64,000 nt of DNA. Origin: Tillus elongatus (lineage: Eukaryota > Arthropoda > Insecta > Coleoptera > Cleridae). A model generated the notes under the pieces. That model had not been told where the DNA came from and did not search any database. It saw only the letters and a program-made list of their open reading frames with translations. A program made the position numbers and the translations under genes. Position 1 is the stretch's first letter; every line of letters starts with the position of its first letter. Positions 1-15,412 of this stretch are shown piece by piece. Location: the NCBI GenBank assembly GCA_964006375.1, contig OZ023267.1, positions 14,046,846-14,110,845 on the forward strand, written 5' to 3'.

Positions 1-85
1 AATATCTCTAGATAAATCTTTATAGTGGGTTAATTTCATAAAATAAATGACAATCAGGAATTAAATTTGTCTAAACAGCACAAAA

Positions 86-87
<2 letters not shown>

Positions 88-172
<85 letters not shown>
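88..172. repeat. (TA)n microsatellite
   Basis: An uninterrupted run of about 85 bases of alternating T and A. It directly abuts the family G segment on its right. Most other long TA runs here sit inside family H elements, but the typical H flanks are not visible at this one. Confidence 0.95.
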
Positions 173-175
<3 letters not shown>

Positions 176-470
176 AATTTGGTAAATTAGCAGTTTACCT
201 CATGGAGGGTTTTGAGAATTGTTTTCCGAAACATGCTTAGTGTTCTCCTAGGTGCATAACCCACAACAAACATTTCTTATAAACAACCTCTAAAAAAGTT
301 ACAGGACCAGGAGTTAATAAGGGTGTAGGGCGAGGAAAACGAACTGTAAATATGAGTGGAAAAGCGAAAAAAATAGCTTAGTCGGATCTCTAACAGCTGC
401 CTTTTTCAGATTTTGCAGTCGTACCGCCTTTAAATGTTTTTTAACTTATAGTAACAGATCATGAAGAAGT
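173..470 (+). repeat. Family G fold-back segment, left copy
   Basis: This segment shares an ordered series of blocks with 14835-15260 and 39465-40010, and in reverse with 59340-59912. The blocks are GGTAAATT, GAGGGTTTT, GAAACATGCT, a GATGCAC-like block (GGTGCATAACCC here) and AACAACC(T/C)CTAA. The copy is partial and has no coding capacity. The stretch 471-2620 that follows is AT-rich. It holds no gene I can support, only two loosely similar purine-rich blocks near 1770-1830 and 2070-2130. Confidence 0.6.
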
Positions 471-2620
471 TCACATGTAAATAACTCAGTAAAGACAAGG
501 AATGCAAAGGGAAAGAGTAGTGTCGACGTGCATTAGTGATGTCAAATTATATTTATCAGCAGTTGATTTATCTAAAAGTGTTGGATGTGGGAAATTCCCT
601 AATAGTTCTCACAGAAAATAAACAATAAGTTAAAAGAAAGGAAGTTTAATACAATTTTAAAAGTGTAATTAACAAAAAACAATACAAGGTATATTTAAGT
701 AAGGGACAAAATTCGCTTATTGTGACAATACAATCAAAGGCTGTTAATGAAAATCGTGTAAAATAATATATTTACTAACAGGTGTAAGATTTACATTTTA
801 TTATTATAATTACGTGGCAGCTGTTTCCCTCCGATATGGATAAATTATCTAAAAAAGACACATCGTTGGGAAAGAGCTGTCATGTAAAATCAATATAATA
901 TATAGGTCATATTAATAGTTTTAATATACATTTGAAAGTGAATTTAGTTCTAGTGTTATCTACTATCGACTAATTAAAGAAGACTATGTATCACAATTCC
1001 AACAGCTTAGTAAATGTAAAATTACATGAAATATAATTCTTCAACAACAAAAAAAAGAGGCAAAACAATACGCCTAGTTGGTTTTAATTTAAACCTTTTT
1101 AATTAAATCAATTCTGATAGTGGTTTGAGATGGACAAATGAACTATTTTAATTTATAATTAATTGTTTTCTACAAAAAATATTGGTTTGTTTAAAAATAC
1201 AGACGATACAATGTTTTTATATGTTGAAGCTTAAGGTTTCTCTGGTTGGCGTTTCAAGGAATTGTTACACATGTTGATTTCCTAGCAGTCCAATGTGACA
1301 CTGTACATATCTCTTCTTGAACTCATTGTGACACTCGAGTAAATTATTGAGTCCTCGCGACTGAACGTTGCTTATAAAAGTCTATACACTAATAAACGGA
1401 TTTGCGTAGTATGTACATATATACGAGGCCCACTCATTGTTGTTTGATGATGTATCGCTACCTTACTTAAAACACATTAAAAGCAATCTCCTCGGCTCTA
1501 CTGCCTGGTTGGTCAAATTGACATATTGTCAAAAAAAATTGGAATCTTCTGCCTGAGGTTCCAGAAGTGCACAGTCCATTTTTGTTACAATTTGTGCATT
1601 GTGTTGCTTGGAGTTTATGCAGGTACGTCAAAAACTTTTGTAGTTTCAAAGTTTCCATTTATTTTGATTGTCCAAATAACTAATACTGTCCCATACACAA
1701 ATATAAAAAGCATGATTTGGAAACAATTTTTTTTGGTCTGTAACGAACGGTTCAGATTATTTTAAAATTGCTCCAGGGGATAGGTGATAAATGATTTTGA
1801 GAAAATTGAATGTTTTTTTAAACCTTCAGTAATATAATGTTTCTTTGTTTATTAAAAAACTTTGAATTTCATCAAACATCTGGTATTCTATGCTGAAATC
1901 AAATTTGGGGTTAAATGTGTAAGGGTGGAATATTGATGCCAAAAATTTCAATTTTTTTTAAGAAAAAAAAAAAGACAAAACATCTGAAAACGTACACAAC
2001 TTGATTCTGGAATGGGATTTGTTTTGTCTTTGGCAAAGGAACACTTCATATTGTCTTTGGGTTGGGTCACTTCAGGGGGTAGGGGATCAATGGGGGGTGA
2101 TTTTATGAAAATTTAATTTTTTTTGTTAAAAGTCGAGTAATATAACCTTTCAGAAGTTTATCGGTAGAGGAATAAGAATATTTTCTTTTTGTTCAAGTCA
2201 TGGATCCTGAAATCATTTCATGAGATAGTATTTCTAGCAAGAGTAGATTATCACAGCAATTTGGATGTAGTGATTTAATTTGCAATAATTTCTCGTTAGA
2301 AACGATTCTGACAATTGTAGTGGGGTTACCTTCCACTGCATTGAGAACTGACTCTTAAATTTGAGGAGGTCATTGGTATCTTTTGCATATAGAATTAGAT
2401 TTTACAGATTTTAAGGCATCTATTTCCCTAAAACATCTGCAGATATGTTCAAAAATATTTCTGCTGCGTGCTATTCATCCGGGAAAACCTGTCATAATAA
2501 ATTCTCACTGCTTCTTTTCCATTTTGTTTCGCTTCACCACAATGTAATAACAAATTAGCTAATTCACCCAAGGTATAATTGAAAAGTGCATTTTAAAAGC
2601 ATATACAGCATCTATTACAA

Positions 2621-3330
2621 GGCTTGTTCAATTAAAACCCATCTTTGGTCAGGTTAGCCTTGAAAACAGTTGTAATCACTCAAATGACGTTTTGCAATGT
2701 TAGTTTTGTTTGTAAAAATCACACTTATGAGTTCCTGTCATTTGTATTTAACAGCGATTTTAAGTATTGTGACTTTAAAATGGCGTTTGTTGTTAACAAT
2801 CCATCTAAATATAATCAGTGTGCGGTCATTCAATTTTTGTGTGATAAAGGTTTGCAACCATTGCAAATTCAAACACGAATGTTTTGCATATCCAACTGTC
2901 AAGGAATGGTTTCGAAAATTTAAGAGTGAAAGAGAGAAGATGCATGATAAGCCGCAACTAGGTGCATTGAGTACTGCATCAACAGACAGGAATGTGGCAT
3001 GTGTAGAAGACCTGATGAGAGGAAATCTTCTATTGTCATTCAAAGCAATTTCAGAAGATGTTGGTGTGATTATAGAATCTATCCGTAGTATCGTATACAA
3101 ACTGGCTTACAGCAAAAGGTGTTAAAAGGTAATCGTTTTCAGTCGGATGAAGAAGTACTAAATGCCTTAAAAGAATTTTTCTGGCATTAGCCACAAGAAT
3201 TCTTTAAGCAGGGTATACATCAGTAGGTGAAACAATGGGATATGTGCCCTAATAATAATAGTAATTATTTGTAAATATATTTGCCAATAAATTTGTTCTG
3301 AACCAAAAATGGGTTTCAATTGAACAAGCC
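2621..3330 (+). mobile_element. Internally deleted mariner-type transposon
   Basis: A 710-bp element bounded by inverted repeats of about 34 bp. The left end begins GGCTTGTTCAATTAAAACCC at 2621, and the right end is its near complement finishing GAACAAGCC at 3330, followed by TA. The expected TA on the left has become AA. Between the ends lie the transposase start (ATG at 2780, MAFVVNNPSKYNQCAVIQF), a frameshift, and then the helix-turn-helix part (TVKEWFRKFKSEREKMHDKP, ISEDVG, SIVYKLAYSK). The frame then jumps to C-terminal remnants (RFQSDEEVLNALKEFF, and FFKQGI after a stop). The catalytic core between these parts is missing. It is therefore a dead, MITE-like derivative of a mariner-superfamily element whose encoded protein would have bound and cut the terminal repeats. 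Confidence 0.85.
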
Positions 3331-3734
3331 TATTATTACCTTGATAAGTAAATGACAATAACAGCCTAATTTTTTCTTTCTTTCCAAAACACATTCGATA
3401 CACAACATAAGACAACATAATTGCATTTATCTCATAAGCGAGATAAAAATCGACAAAATATAAAAAAAATTATCAGCACTAAATGACCTACATAACTGCT
3501 AAGAAAGAAACGTCAGTGACAGATTTTTTTTTTCTTAGAAAATTATTAGTAATGGCACCAATGTACCGCCCCTTTAAAGGTAACCACACTCTTTTAGCAG
3601 TAAAATATGTACCAGTCTGAATATTTATCACCTTCCAAATTTCATGCAGCTTGCTGGTCATGATCTTCATTTTGATATTTTTGACACATCGATCCTTACC
3701 AGATACCAAGTTTGTTTTTTCAAATGAAACCTCC

Positions 3735-3736
<2 letters not shown>
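3331..3736. other. No recognised feature
   Basis: AT-rich sequence between the mariner remnant and a TA array. I see no coding region, RNA gene or repeat boundary in it. Confidence 0.5.

Positions 3737-3811
<75 letters not shown>
3737..3811. repeat. (TA)n microsatellite
   Basis: About 75 bases of pure TA, preceded by CTCCGG. Family H flanks are not evident here. Confidence 0.95.
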
Positions 3812-3814
<3 letters not shown>

Positions 3815-4129
3815 TTAATATTAACTAATAAACCAGATTTTTTTTTCAGCTTTATTTGATAATATGACAGGTTGTTGAGCAATGATTGGTATTAATCCAC
3901 GGAGTTTCAAAATTTTACTTGCAATATTTTGGTTTTTTGCTAATAAGTCGAAAACCGCTAAGAATAGGTAGAACATTATATAGTACTTTAAGAAAGAAAA
4001 TCAATTGATCTTGCTATTCCTATATAATACAGGATGTTCCATTTGAAAATCTCACATTACCTGCCATTATATGTTCTACCTAAAGACCATTTTTATTGTA
4101 GACAGCCTATATGCAATAATTGGATTTTC

Positions 4130-4290
4130 TATATAAACTATATAAACTTATAAAAATTTAAACTGACCCCGGATGTAGGTTCTAGGGGTCCTAGTTCGCG
4201 CTCATTTAATATTTCTTTTATAAAACTCAAAAGTCAGGATGTCCCCAATAGTGGATTTTTTCGAAGAAAATTAACTAAAAAGCGTTCGGC
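4130..4290 (+). repeat. Family H 3' fragment
   Basis: It contains ACTGACCCCGGAT, TTCTAGGGGTCCTAGTTCGC and GCTCATTT, then a decayed terminal palindrome (TAGTGGATTTTTTCGAAGAAAA and a partial complement). The TA tract is reduced to a few bases (CTATATAAACTTATAAA). This is the 3' end of a family H element without the expanded microsatellite. Confidence 0.7.
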
Positions 4291-4877
4291 TGGTTCTCTG
4301 CAAATTTAACCAATAAACACTTAAATGTAACAATATTATGTTTTTTTACATTTTTTTGGAGATGCTGTTGGACCTATTTTTAGATGTATTTGATACAGGC
4401 AAAAATATATTAAAAAGTATAAAATATGTATTACATCTTATTCAATGAAAAGAAGTACAACCCGACAACACTGTATGTGGTATTTACGTTTCTGTTACAT
4501 ATCTTGGCTGCGCCGTCTGACACCCTCAATTCAAAGATTACCGATAGATTACTTGCAGAAAGCCTCCTGCAAGTTTGTTGCAAATGGCAAATCTACCCCC
4601 CCCCCGTTACTTTACGGTAATCCTGTATTGTAGACACCTCACTAGTAAACAAACAATTCGGGTGTAATCGGAAGGCAGAAGTGGACGCTGGACGATGTGC
4701 AGCGTTGCCAGATGAGTATTGCCAAGGCTCATTTTAAATATAGAAGGAAATCAAGGGGTGAACAAATGTTTTTATAATATATAAATAAATTATAATATGG
4801 CGTCATCTACATAAATTGATATTTGACATATTTTGCGGACAGCAGTAGGAAAACGGAAATGTAAAAAGTTCATTTTT
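4291..4877. other. No recognised gene; short poly-C tract
   Basis: AT-rich sequence with a C homopolymer of about ten bases near 4595-4605. Two short overlapping open frames around 4430-4630 show no recognisable motif, and I do not call them genes. Confidence 0.5.
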
Positions 4878-5115
4878 AGCCATGGTGGTCCAGGGGAAAA
4901 ACGTGGGCCTCTGGACCCAAGGGTACTGGGTTCAATCCCAAATTTCCCCTCTCCTCCCTTTGTACGTGCATCAGTAACATCAACAGAGGTTGTGCCATTC
5001 TGATTGAGCAAGGTAATCTGCACGTTCCGCCCTTCCCAGGGGGCGTAAAGCCGTCTCCCGTGCGCATGCGATGTTGGGCACGTTAAAGTCCCAAATTTCC
5101 CGGACAGTGAGGTGA
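4878..5115 (+). repeat. tRNA-derived SINE, copy 1
   Basis: The head carries an RNA polymerase III A box, TGGTCCAGGGG at 4886-4896, and a B box, GGTTCAATCCC at 4929-4939, spaced as in a tRNA. The body has the blocks TCTGCACGTTCCGCCCTTCC, GGGGGCGTAAAGCCGTC and GATGTTGGGCACGTTAAA. The same blocks occur at 26084-26395 (+), 32621-32915 (-) and 19149-19335 (-). SINEs are non-autonomous and depend on LINE proteins to move. This copy ends near the GGACAGTGAGGTG block and runs into a tandem array. Confidence 0.85.
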
Positions 5116-5140
5116 TTGAATCACTAGTAAAGTCAATGAA

Positions 5141-5695
5141 GCAATTTCCGGTGCGAATTGCCGATGATAAATACAACTGTATATGCTAATAGCAAACGGT
5201 ATCCAGTATATTTTTTTCAAATCGCAATGTTTCATGGTAATGAAGCAATTTCTACTGACACCTGTCAATGATAAACAAAACCGAGAAAATGGCTCAAAAT
5301 AGGCTTCCCTTCGGACTGTTTGTTTTTATTTTAGCTTCAGACTTTAAATGAGTGTGAAAAGTAAGTTAAGCAATTTCCTTTGCGAATTGCTGATGGTTAA
5401 TACAACTGTATATGATAATAGCAAACGGTATCCAGTATATTTTTTTAAGCCGAAATGTTTCATGCTAATGAAGCAATTTCTACTGACAACTATCGATGAT
5501 AAACATACCCGAGAAAATGGCTCAAAATGGGTTTTCCTTCGAACTGTTAGTTTTTCTTTTAGTTTCCGACTTTAAATGAGTGTGAAAAGTGAGTTAAGCA
5601 ATTTCCGTTGCGAATTGCCGATGATAAATACAACTATATGCTAATAGCAAACGGTATCCAGTATAATTTTTTTAAGCCGAAATGTTTCATGGTAC
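5141..5695. repeat. Tandem array, period about 229 bp, about 2.4 copies
   Basis: The block starting GCAATTTCC and containing GCGAATTGC recurs at 5141, 5370 and 5598, giving periods of 229 and 228. Each unit carries AGCAAACGGTATCCAGTAT, and the two complete units also carry GAGAAAATGGCTCAAAAT and ACTTTAAATGAGTGTGAAAA. The third unit is cut off at the start of the next repeat near 5695. No coding potential is seen. Confidence 0.9.
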
Positions 5696-5850
5696 CCTAT
5701 GTGAAAACTGGAACCTGTGATGATCACTGATAAGTACACTTGGAGAACCCAAATCACCACAACACATATTTCAAAGACCTTACGATCGTTTCGTTGACCA
5801 CGTCAACGCCATCAGAGGATGAAAAATTCTATAAAAAAAAATTGATAAGT
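5696..5850 (-). repeat. Penelope-LTR-like repeat with hammerhead-like motif, copy 1
   Basis: Related to 22830-23080 and 48652-49025. On the minus strand it reads CTCTGATGG, a stem CGTTGAC/GTCAACG, then AAACGATCG. Further on are a TTGTGGTGATTTGGGTTCTC block, then CCAAGTGTACTTATC and CACAGGTTCCAGT. The arrangement of a CTGATG core, a stem and GAAAC resembles the hammerhead ribozyme core reported in Penelope-like retroelements. In this copy the core A is changed to G. Confidence 0.45.
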
Positions 5851-6067
5851 ACAGTGAATTCTTAATCAGCTAACTTTAATAGGTGTATTCATGTCAATGT
5901 TTATTTACTCCCAGAAAAATTACTTGATTAGCTGGCGCCGGGTTAACTAGCATATTGATCATCTAACTAATAAAGTTTGATTAGCTCCATAGTCCTATTT
6001 CACAGAAAAATATCAGATTCTAAATATGAATGAGTTTTGCACTATATTATATCGATTTTTAATTTTA

Positions 6068-6560
<493 letters not shown>

Positions 6561-6884
6561 GGGCTCTTTTTTTATTGAGCTTAAATTTTCAGCAGCAAAC
6601 TCTGGCAGAATAGGAAATAGAAGTTAAATATCAATAAAATGAAAATGATTACCAGATGTAATGTTGTCAATGTCAATGGATTATATATTCGCAAGTCATA
6701 CAATTATTGAATTAGTAATTTAAGTAAATGTTACGTGATAGCAGTTAATATGCGTTGCATTTCTAAAGACACAATATAAATTGGCAACGAATCAATGGAA
6801 GAAGTTACGCAGGCAGAACATGTGATTTGTTTAGTTTTGTGTAGTGTGGTAAAGTCAAGAAATTGGAATCATAATAATGTCTGA

Positions 6885-10535
<3,651 letters not shown>

Positions 10536-10539
10536 CTTA

Positions 10540-10827
10540 CACATTTTTTCATTTTCGAACAGCTTCTTTCCTCGTGGACCATTTAAGTTGAAATTGGGTT
10601 ACCAACTTTATTTTGACATCTCCTTTATATGTGCAAATTTTCATTTGAATCACTGCAGTACTTAAAACAAAAAAAAATATTGCGTTTTAAAAATTTCCTT
10701 TACATTTTTTATACAAAAAATTAAACCTACGGTGCTCATCTTCGAACTCATCCAAGCCATTAACAAAATCAAGGTAATCTCCAAATTTAGTGAAGATCGG
10801 TCAAGTATTTTTTGAGTTATCAGTTGG

Positions 10828-10922
<95 letters not shown>

Positions 10923-11054
10923 CATATAAAAATCAAAACCGACCTTGGATATGGGTTCTAGAGGTCCAAATTCGCGCTCATTTGAAGAAATTTTCCAAAA
11001 GTCTCACCATCGATACCTCTCTATTAGTGAATTTTCTTAATGAAAATTCACTAA
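10540..11054 (+). mobile_element. Family H element with (TA)n
   Basis: The body includes GAACTCATCCAAGCCATTAA and TTTTTTGAGTTATCAGTTGG. TA follows at about 10829-10920. The 3' part has GACCTTGGATATGGGTTCTA and TTCGCGCTCATTTGAAG, and the terminal palindrome is at 11024-11054 (13-base arms TTAGTGAATTTTC and complement, 5-base loop). The 5' part (10540-10800) is closest to 60940-61140, so it belongs to the longer body variant. Confidence 0.85.
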
Positions 11055-11309
11055 AAAGGGCTTGATGAGGTAGACTAAAACGATATCATTTTGGCGATAA
11101 ATAAGAAAAATTAACTTCTAAGTTTATAATTTGGCAGATAACTTTTCTAAATATGAATTAAGTTTCCTTCTGGAAAGCTTTTGTAACTCTAATGAAATTT
11201 ATAATACAAGTTTCTTACAAGACTTACACTATCTACAGATATATCAAAATTTAATTTTTGACTTCATAGAAAATTGAGTTTTTGGCATTTTTCTCAAGAG
11301 GAGTTACTT

Positions 11310-11505
11310 AAGATTTTTTTGATAATAGAGAGATATCGATGGTAACACTTTCGAAATAATTCTTCAAATGTGTGCGAACTAGACCTCTGAAAGTGATCTT
11401 CAAAATCTGTGTAGGTTTAATGTATTAATTTCAGTAATATGCCGTATAATAATAGTGTACAATTCTTACGAAAATTCACTACTATAACACACTTACTGCG
11501 TCCCG
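11310..11505 (-). repeat. Family H terminus-A fragment
   Basis: It ends in CACTACTATAACACACTTAC then TGCGTCCCG, the complement of terminus A. The whole segment is the reverse of 55806-55985, sharing the ATATCGATGGTAA, GTGCG and GGCATAT-like blocks. It is a short subtype with no TA tract. The span 11506-12040 holds no feature I recognise. Confidence 0.65.
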
Positions 11506-12074
11506 AAAATTGACTTAGATATAATCAGATCTTTTATCTTGTAGAATGATGTGTATTTATCACAAATCTACGTCGCTGGTATTACAAAAAGTACAGCTTA
11601 TCTTGGCTGTAAAAAATGTACCTGGTATTTGTCATTTTTCACGTTTCTAGCTATCTTTATAAAACTCAGTAGGAACGCGAAATGAAACGGTTGAAAAAAA
11701 AACAGATCCTGTCACAGGATAAAGTGAAAAACGCGGAAGCAATCGCTACAGGTCACAAGTTACTGGAACTCTGAAATCCAGAGCAGAGTGTTAACTATCG
11801 CAGCAGTATCTTACTACCATTTATTTCTTGTCAATTCTCTCTTCATATTTATGGAAGTGCATATTTTCTATTTTGCCTGTCACGTCGTGTTTATCCAAGT
11901 GAAAATAAATCAGCACTCAGATATAAAAAAACTGTTGGTTTTATAATAATTATAAGTTACAAGTTATGTATTTGCCGCTAGCATTTGAACGTTGACAAAT
12001 ATGTATTGCTCTCATTCTAGCAAATTTTCATCAAAACAAATAGTAAATAGAAAACTTTCTATTTTTTTTTTCAA

Positions 12075-12090
12075 ATGAGCTAGAGTTAGA
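12075..12090. repeat. Target-site duplication, left copy
   Basis: ATGAGCTAGAGTTAGA is identical to 13710-13725 and flanks the GC-rich retroposon. A 16-bp direct duplication is typical of LINE-mediated insertion. The target was a family H copy, whose normal sequence at this point is ATGAGCGCGAACTAGG-like. Confidence 0.9.
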
Positions 12091-13709
12091 TTAGATTAGA
12101 TTCGATTTTTTATTGTGAGTGGGCTATTCCAGTCCCTCCACCGCGACCTTTGGTCTATTGTGGCTCATGTCTAATTATTTAGATTTCACCCATCCAGCTC
12201 CCTGAGGGAGTCGATCTTTTCTTGAGGATGAAAGTTTGTTTGGCAGGTGTACTGCCATCTGAGTAAAGTCGCTTGCCCGTTTCGAAGCTCAAAGAGAGAT
12301 AACCTCTCTCCGAGTTCGTCTGGACCCGACATCCGTCAGTGTTTGCCTCGAGGCGGTATCATAAAGTCCCGCTCTCGAGCAGCATCTAATCTCCAATTGT
12401 AATCCACCCCTAGAGATCTCAGCTCCCCTCAGGCTCTTCCAAACCTGACACCTAACAGTGTTAAGACTCAAGGCAACATCCCATCGAGTCCCGCTCCCGA
12501 GCATCACCCCAGCGAGGCCGTCCGTCCGTTTCGTAGCACACAGTATGGGCTCCAAACTCCGGGTGTTTACCACTCATCAGAGATCAGAGCCCCCTACCCC
12601 CCGGAACGTTTGGACACACGACACACGTCAGGGCGGTATCATCTGGAACCCCGCTCCCGAGTAACAACCAAGCGAGGCCAATTGTCAGTCATTAAAGCCA
12701 CAGTGGAGGCGCCAAACTCCGGGTGCATATCACTCCCCAGAGATGTCTGCCTCTACCCAGCCTCACCCGCACCAGACCCCCGCCAGTGTTTCATTGACTC
12801 GAGGCGGTATCATGAAGTCCCGCCTTCGAGCAGCATCCAGGCGGTGTCGTTAGCCTATATCGATGCTCACAGAGTAGGCCCAAGTCTCCAGGTGTAATCC
12901 ACCCCTAGAGACCCCAGCCACCTCCGGGTTCATCCAGGTCCAACACCTGCCAGCGTTAGCTTAAATTTCACCCAACAAATCGAGCTTCCGACAGGAGACG
13001 ACACCTGCGAGGTGAAACTTTGTTTGACAGATGTACTTCCATCTGAGCGAAGTCGATTGCCCGTCTCAAAGCTCAAAGAGAGATAACCTCTCTCCGAGTT
13101 CGTCTGGACCAGACATCCGTCAGTGTTTGACTCGGTGCAGCATCATGAAGTCCTGCATCCGAGCAGCATCCAAATGGGGTCGTTTGTCCGTTTCGAAGCT
13201 CACAGAAGAGGCCTCAACCCTTAGTTTTATTCCACCCTTAAAGATCTCAGCTCTCATCCGGGTTCGTCTATAGCCGACACCCACCAGTGCTAGACTCAAG
13301 GCGACATCCCATCGAGCCCTGCTCCCGAGCATCGCACAAGCGAGGCCGTCCGTCCGTTTCGAAGCACACAGTGGGGGCCCCAAACTCCGGGTGTTTACCA
13401 CTCATCAGAGCTGTCATCCCCCTCCGGGTCGTCTAGACACACGACACCCGCCAGCATTCAACCAAAGGCGGCACCCATCCGGAACCCCGCTCCCGAGTAA
13501 CAACCAAGCGCGGGAAACCGTCCATTTCTAAACCCAGAGTGGAGGCCTCAAAATCCGGGTGTACATCACTCCCCAGAGATATCCGCCTCCCTCCAGGCCC
13601 ACATGGACAAGACCCCAGCCAGTGTTTGATTCCAATTAGTCGCCTTTTACGACAGGCAGGAGTTACCTTGGGCCTATTCTTTTAGTTAGTCCCCGGACCC
13701 ACAGGGTAC
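12091..13709 (-). mobile_element. Non-autonomous retroposon of GC-rich tandem monomers
   Basis: A 1,619-bp GC-rich block in AT-rich surroundings, flanked by perfect 16-bp duplications. On the minus strand the 5' end reads CCTGTGGGTCCGGGGACTAA and then GTCGTAAAAGGCGAC. The 3' end has ACAATAAAAAATCGAATC and a (TCTAA)n tail, as in many non-LTR elements. The interior repeats with a period of about 784 bp (AGCTCAAAGAGAGATAACC at 12286 and 13070). It also contains monomers of about 165 bp marked by CCCGCTCCCGAG-like blocks near 12364, 12488, 12648, 12818, 13149, 13315 and 13482. Open frames inside show no conserved protein motif. I infer a LINE derivative that kept its 5' monomers and 3' end and lost its reading frames. 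Confidence 0.7.
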
Positions 13710-13725
13710 ATGAGCTAGAGTTAGA
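13710..13725. repeat. Target-site duplication, right copy
   Basis: The same 16 bases as 12075-12090. Family H sequence continues to the right (AAGGTCAGTTTCAAACTC, then TATATG), so the retroposon is younger than that family H copy. Confidence 0.9.
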
Positions 13726-14162
13726 GCCGCAGAACCCAGATCCAAGGTCAGTTTCAAACTCTATATGTTTATGCAGGTGCGGAAAAAGTATTACACCAAA
13801 TGAGATTATGGAGAAATGGTTCGACATTTAGATTTAACGTGTGGTGGGGTTAAATTATACATAATCAAACTTCAAGCGAACAGGCTACAAAATATGTCAC
13901 AATAAACAATCAGCCGGGTTGCCATTTTCCGAAACTGTCATCTGAATCTGAAGATATCAGAAAAATATATAGTAATAGATAAAATTTTTAATAAAAGTGA
14001 TTCAATTTTTTAAAGGCAATTTAGAACTACGTTTTATTATGTATAAATGTTAAGCTTCCCATTCTTCACGGTATTTAAAAGCCATTTCCCTATCCTAGTT
14101 TAAACTGACAACTGTTAGCTATTTGTCATTTGTTATTTTGCCAACTGACAGCAGGGGGCGAG

Positions 14163-14249
14163 GGAGTCGAATTCAGGTCATCTTCATCTTCTTTGTTTAC
14201 AGGCGTCATAAACAAAGAAGATGAAGAAGATAACCTCTAAATCGACTCC
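14163..14249. repeat. Long hairpin (inverted repeat)
   Basis: The arms run inward from GGAGTCGA at 14163 and TCGACTCC at 14249. They include ATCTTCATCTTCTTTGTTTA and its near-perfect complement, around a loop of about nine bases (CAGGCGTCA). Arms of about 38 bases with few mismatches are strongly palindromic. It may be a collapsed MITE or a template-switch product. The adjoining 13800-14160 and 14250-14500 hold nothing I recognise. Confidence 0.85.
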
Positions 14250-14508
14250 GTTAATTCCCTAGAATCTTAGAATAAGGTACTTATTGTTTACTTTTAGTTT
14301 TTATTTACTCTTCATGTAGTGCATGTAGAATTTGAGCTAAATGAAACTTCATAATATGATACAGTAGTTTTAATTATACCTATTTTATTTTAGATTATAC
14401 AAATGTTCAAGGTAAATTATTAAAATTTTAATTTCAAAATTTTGTATTGTTTATATTTGTTTATTGGATTTTCAAAGAGTATGGATACACTAATAGTAAA
14501 TAAGTTTA

Positions 14509-14560
14509 GATGCAACAAGTGCGTTATGGTAGCCAATTTTCGTAAAAATATTTCAAATGG
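14509..14560 (+). repeat. Terminus A (family H/TIR type), single end
   Basis: GATGCAACAAGTGCGTTATG, then GTAGCCAATTTTCG, is the terminus A sequence with two base changes. The matching opposite end could be the complement at 17582, but another terminus A at 15324 intervenes, so the pairing is uncertain. Confidence 0.6.
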
Positions 14561-14834
14561 TGATAATTTAATTTCCCATTAAACTAGACCCTTCAGTTAT
14601 GTTACATACTAAAACCTATATAAAAGCAGCGTGGGTACTATATTTAAAAAATAACACAATGAGCTTCACAGGCAACCACAAATTTGTTTTAGTAAACCAT
14701 TTTTGTTATTTTGTTTGCAGAAACTGGTTCGATTGAGTTGATTAAAGCGGATCATCCAAGCGGCTAATAAGGAAAAATACCTGCCACGTTTATAATTTGG
14801 CAGGTACATTGTCTTTGCAAATAAAAATTAAACT

Positions 14835-15260
14835 TTCGGTAAATTTTCAGATTAGCACACGGGGGTTTTTTAGAAAAAAAGTTCAGAAACATGCTTAGAT
14901 CTCCTTCTGGATGCACAAACCACAAGAAATATTTCTTGCAAACAACATTAAAAAATGTTACGGGGTCAGGAGTGAATGGGGGTGTTGGGTGGGGAAGAAG
15001 ATAAAAAAGGAATATGAGCAGAAAGTGCGAAAAAACCAGCTTGGTTGGACCTCTATCCCATTTTGCAGCTATACTTCCATAAAATTCTGTTTCTCCCGCC
15101 CAGAACCCCTAATATTCACCGCAGGTCCCGTAACTTTCTTACGGGTTGTTCCCAAGAAATGTTTCTTGTTTACATCATTCTTGTTCATGCATTGATGCAT
15201 TGTAGGCATGCAGAAGGGGAAGGGGTACTTCTGGTCGATAAGTCCTTTTTTTTAAAATCA
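14835..15260 (+). repeat. Family G fold-back segment
   Basis: It shares CGGTAAATTTTCAG, CAGAAACATGCTTAG, GGATGCACAAACCACAAG and the complementary half CGTAACTTTCTTACGGGTTG with the other G copies. The two halves are imperfect complements, so the segment can fold on itself. The open frames across it are not coding. Confidence 0.65.
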
Positions 15261-15412
15261 AACACATCATGCATTTTTGCATTTGTCATGTAAATATAAC
15301 ACATGTTTGTCAGAAAATAAATTGGGGACCCGGCAAGTGCGTTTTGGTAGCGAATTTTTATTAAATGCTTTAAATTTCAATAACCCAATTTGCAATTAAC
15401 TTAAGGTTCGTT

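Noticed and set aside
12289..13401. Several 60-95-codon frames in the GC-rich block, both strands
   Set aside because: GC-rich tandem repeats rarely contain stops. The frames are not conserved between the two 784-bp units and show no known domain.
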